Positions 62,124-64,000 of a stretch of 64,000 bases of DNA are shown piece by piece. Source of the DNA: Ensifer sp. WSM1721 (lineage in GTDB: Bacteria; Pseudomonadota; Alphaproteobacteria; Rhizobiales; Rhizobiaceae); the NCBI RefSeq assembly GCF_000513895.2, contig NZ_CP165782.1, forward strand, positions 3,439,501 through 3,503,500. Direction: 5' to 3'. Position numbers and translations under genes: made by a program. The number at the start of each line of letters is the position of its first letter. Position 1 is the first letter of the stretch. Under the pieces are notes generated by a model that saw nothing but the letters and a program-made list of their open reading frames with translations, did not search any database and had not been told where the DNA came from.

Positions 62124-63200
62124 TCAGCCAGCGTGGCGCAGGCTCATTCCGCTTCCACCGTCGAAGAGCACGACCTTTTCCGGATTCCAGGAGAAGCGAA
62201 CAGACTCCTCGATCTCAAGGTCGGTCTGAGCCGGTACTGTCGCCTGCAAGAAATGGTTGCCTGTGCGAAGCGTGACGATCTTCTCGACGCCATGGTTCTC
62301 GACGTCGTGTACGCGGGCTTCGCCGGGTGCGCCGCTTTCGAGGAACAGATCCTCGGGGCGGATGCCGAAGGTGAGGGGCCGTCCGTCAACCGCAGTGCCG
62401 AGCGTCGCGTCAAAAGGCAATCGGTAGCCTTCGTCCGCGATGGCCTCGCTGCCCGCAAGCTTCCCTGAGATCAGGTTCATCGGCGGCGAGCCAACGGCGC
62501 GTGCGACGAAAGTGTTGACCGGATTGCGGTAGATCTCCTGCGGCGTGCCGGTTTGAACGAGCTGACCGTTGTTGAGTACGCCGATCTTGTCGCCCATCGA
62601 CATGGCTTCGATCTGATCGTGGGTCACGAAAAGGAAGGTTGCCCCGAGATTCATCTGGAGGTTCTTGAGCTCCGTGCGCAGCGCCTCCCGCAGTTTGGCG
62701 TCGAGGGCGGAAAGGGGCTCGTCCATCAGAAAGACGCGCGGCTTGCGCACGATAGCCCGACCGATGGAAACGCGCTGCATCTCGCCGCCGGATAGGCGGT
62801 CCGTCTTCCGGTCGAGCAGATGCTCGATGCGGAGCGTCCTCGCGGCGCGGGCGACACGCTCCTTGATCTCGGCCGGTTCGACCCGCCGGATGCGAGGTTT
62901 GAGTGGGAATTCGAGGTTCTCGCGCACCGTATAGCGGGGGTAGAGCGAATATTGCTGCAGCACAAGCGCCACGTCGCGCTCGGCGGCGCCCCAGTCGGCG
63001 ACGTCCTCACCATCGATGAAGATCTGTCCGCCGGTCGGCTTTTCGAGCCCCGCAATCAGCCGAAGCGTCGTCGTCTTGCCGGCGCCCGTCTCGCCGAGCA
63101 GCACGAAAAACTCTCCGTCAGCAATTTCGAAACTGAGATCCTTCAGGGCAGTATGGGCCCCGAAGGTCTTGGTGATGCCTTTGAGTTCGATATGCGCCAT
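62124..63200 (-). CDS. ABC transporter ATPase (CUT1/MalK-like), second of a pair
   Basis: A 358-residue ATPase. Walker A GETGAGKTT, Q-loop LQQYSLYPRYT, Walker B VFLMDEPLSALD, switch His in FVTHDQIEAMS, then a C-terminal TOBE-like domain. The signature reads LSGGEMQR rather than LSGGQ. ATG 63200 overlaps the stop of the upstream ATPase (ATGA). Two different ATPases in tandem occur in some rhizobial CUT1 systems such as the glycerol importer; the permeases are probably beyond the window. Confidence 0.9.
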   Translation of the reverse strand: MAHIELKGITKTFGAHTALKDLSFEIADGEFFVLLGETGAGKTTTLRLIAGLEKPTGGQIFIDGEDVADWGAAERDVALVLQQYSLYPRYTVRENLEFPLKPRIRRVEPAEIKERVARAARTLRIEHLLDRKTDRLSGGEMQRVSIGRAIVRKPRVFLMDEPLSALDAKLREALRTELKNLQMNLGATFLFVTHDQIEAMSMGDKIGVLNNGQLVQTGTPQEIYRNPVNTFVARAVGSPPMNLISGKLAGSEAIADEGYRLPFDATLGTAVDGRPLTFGIRPEDLFLESGAPGEARVHDVENHGVEKIVTLRTGNHFLQATVPAQTDLEIEESVRFSWNPEKVVLFDGGSGMSLRHAG

Positions 63201-64000
63201 CAGAGCCTGATCCCGAAAGATGTGCCGGTCGAGCTGTCGAAGAAATGCGCCTGAGCCGGATTTATCCGAGCCCAGACGGCCTCGCCGGGCCTGGGTACGA
63301 AGCCACTTTTCGTCCTTGCCCGCAGCATCTTGTCGCCAACCTGCAGGTCTATGATGTCATGCGAGCCGAGCGGTTCGATGATATGGGCCTCGACGGGCAC
63401 GAAGCCCTCACGTGCTTCCCTTGACACGAGAACCCCTTCAGGTCGCACGCCGAGCGTGAGGTTGCCGTTTTCGGCCCCAGCGGGGGTCAGCTGGGCCGCG
63501 AGACTGGACGGAAAATCGAAGGCGGTTGGAGCGCCTCGGACCAGGACGCGCGCATGCCCCATCTCCTCGGAAACCGTTACCTCAGCCATGTTCATGACCG
63601 GACTCCCAACGAATTGCGCGACAAACATGTTGGCAGGACGAGCGTAGACCTCATGGGGGGTGCCGACTTGCTGCAGCACTCCTTCGTGCATGACGACGAT
63701 ACGATCGGCGAGGGACATGGCTTCGACCTGGTCATGGGTTACGTAGATCGTGGTCGAGCCCTGTTTGATGTGGAGCCGCTTGATTTCGGCGCGCATCTCT
63801 TCCCGGAGCTTCGCGTCAAGCGCGCCGATCGGCTCATCCATGAGCATCGCCTTGGGACGCCGGACGAGTGCCCGGCCGATCGCTACGCGCTGCATGTCGC
63901 CGCCTGAAAGAGCCGACGGCCTTTTTGCGAGCAGGTGGGTGATCTGCAGCGTTTTTGCAACCGCCTGAACCTCGCGCTCGATATCCGCACGGTTGCCGCG
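63200..64000 (-). CDS. ABC transporter ATPase (CUT1/MalK-like), first of a pair, partial
   Basis: The 3' 267 codons are present; the start and Walker A lie beyond the right edge. Visible are the signature [14 protein letters not shown] (again not LSGGQ), Walker B AMLMDEPIGALD, the switch His in [11 protein letters not shown] and a C-terminal regulatory domain with GNLTLGVRPEGVLV. The reading frame continues without a break to the window end (RGNRADIEREVQAVAKTLQI). Coupled by ATGA overlap to the next ATPase gene. Confidence 0.92.
   Translation of the reverse strand, partial: RGNRADIEREVQAVAKTLQITHLLAKRPSALSGGDMQRVAIGRALVRRPKAMLMDEPIGALDAKLREEMRAEIKRLHIKQGSTTIYVTHDQVEAMSLADRIVVMHEGVLQQVGTPHEVYARPANMFVAQFVGSPVMNMAEVTVSEEMGHARVLVRGAPTAFDFPSSLAAQLTPAGAENGNLTLGVRPEGVLVSREAREGFVPVEAHIIEPLGSHDIIDLQVGDKMLRARTKSGFVPRPGEAVWARINPAQAHFFDSSTGTSFGIRL

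Noticed and set aside
56734..64000. tRNA-Ser as the attachment site of an integrated island.
   Set aside because: No integrase gene follows, and I found no repeat of the tRNA 3' end before the window ends. The island idea stays open only as a comparison with other strains.
1..64000. CRISPR arrays, insertion sequences, prophage genes.
   Set aside because: No regularly spaced direct repeats, transposases, integrases or phage structural genes were seen. The repeats present are dispersed palindromic elements.

Overview
The window is a high-GC stretch of an alphaproteobacterial chromosome that I read as Sinorhizobium/Ensifer. The reasons are the gene order (mgsA-glk-ABC exporter-dapB-gpmA, dnaK/dnaJ, polA beside a MarR gene with an alpha-r7-type small RNA between them, an SmeAB-type efflux operon), the Rhizobium-type intergenic mosaic repeats, and a small RNA with three CCTCCTCCC loops of the kind described as cuckoo / alpha-r14. 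Species-level assignment is not possible from sequence reading alone. Most genes are densely packed housekeeping genes; there is no CRISPR array, insertion sequence or phage.

Region 1 (1-23674) is core: methylglyoxal synthase, glucokinase, an MsbA-like exporter, dapB, gpmA, an Ada-like alkyltransferase, nth, small regulator/enzyme pairs (TetR+VOC protein, ArsR+SRPBCC protein), a PfkB kinase, a frameshifted P-loop kinase, a glyoxylate/hydroxypyruvate reductase, moeB, recF, a DUF1326-DUF2182 pair with a methionine-rich loop, dnaJ, dnaK and a class A penicillin-binding protein.

Region 2 (23675-39130) holds the cuckoo-like sRNA directly followed by a truncated, frameshifted drug/metabolite transporter gene, then a secreted protein, a YbhN-like membrane protein, an M20 peptidase, MarR, the alpha-r7-like sRNA, polA (whose 3'-5' exonuclease motifs have all lost catalytic carboxylates), purU, the smeA-smeB-smeR efflux operon and a CHRD-domain secreted protein.

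Region 3 (39199-52695) is an amino-sugar / muropeptide salvage locus. A minus-strand operon encodes MurQ, a CUT1 ABC transporter and a Gfo/Idh/MocA dehydrogenase. A divergent plus-strand operon encodes a BadF-type amino-sugar kinase, a GntR/UTRA regulator, a SIS deaminase-like protein and NagA. A convergent operon encodes an amidase, a ROK kinase and CutC. Taken together the genes can import an N-acetylated sugar, phosphorylate it, remove lactate (MurQ), deacetylate (NagA) and deaminate it to fructose-6-phosphate. TGGTAT repeats in the divergent promoter region are candidate operators.

Region 4 (53038-56823) has an EI24-family membrane protein, SlyX, an orphan BMP-family binding protein, msrA and tRNA-Ser(GGA). 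Region 5 (57021-64000), just downstream of the tRNA, is a carbohydrate-acid catabolic cluster: two TIM-barrel isomerases, an enolase-superfamily dehydratase, a FadR-type regulator, a 2-hydroxyacid dehydrogenase and two ABC ATPases with unusual signature motifs; the second ATPase runs off the window. Four near-identical copies of a ~105-bp two-hairpin mosaic repeat, plus at least two other repeat families, lie between genes.
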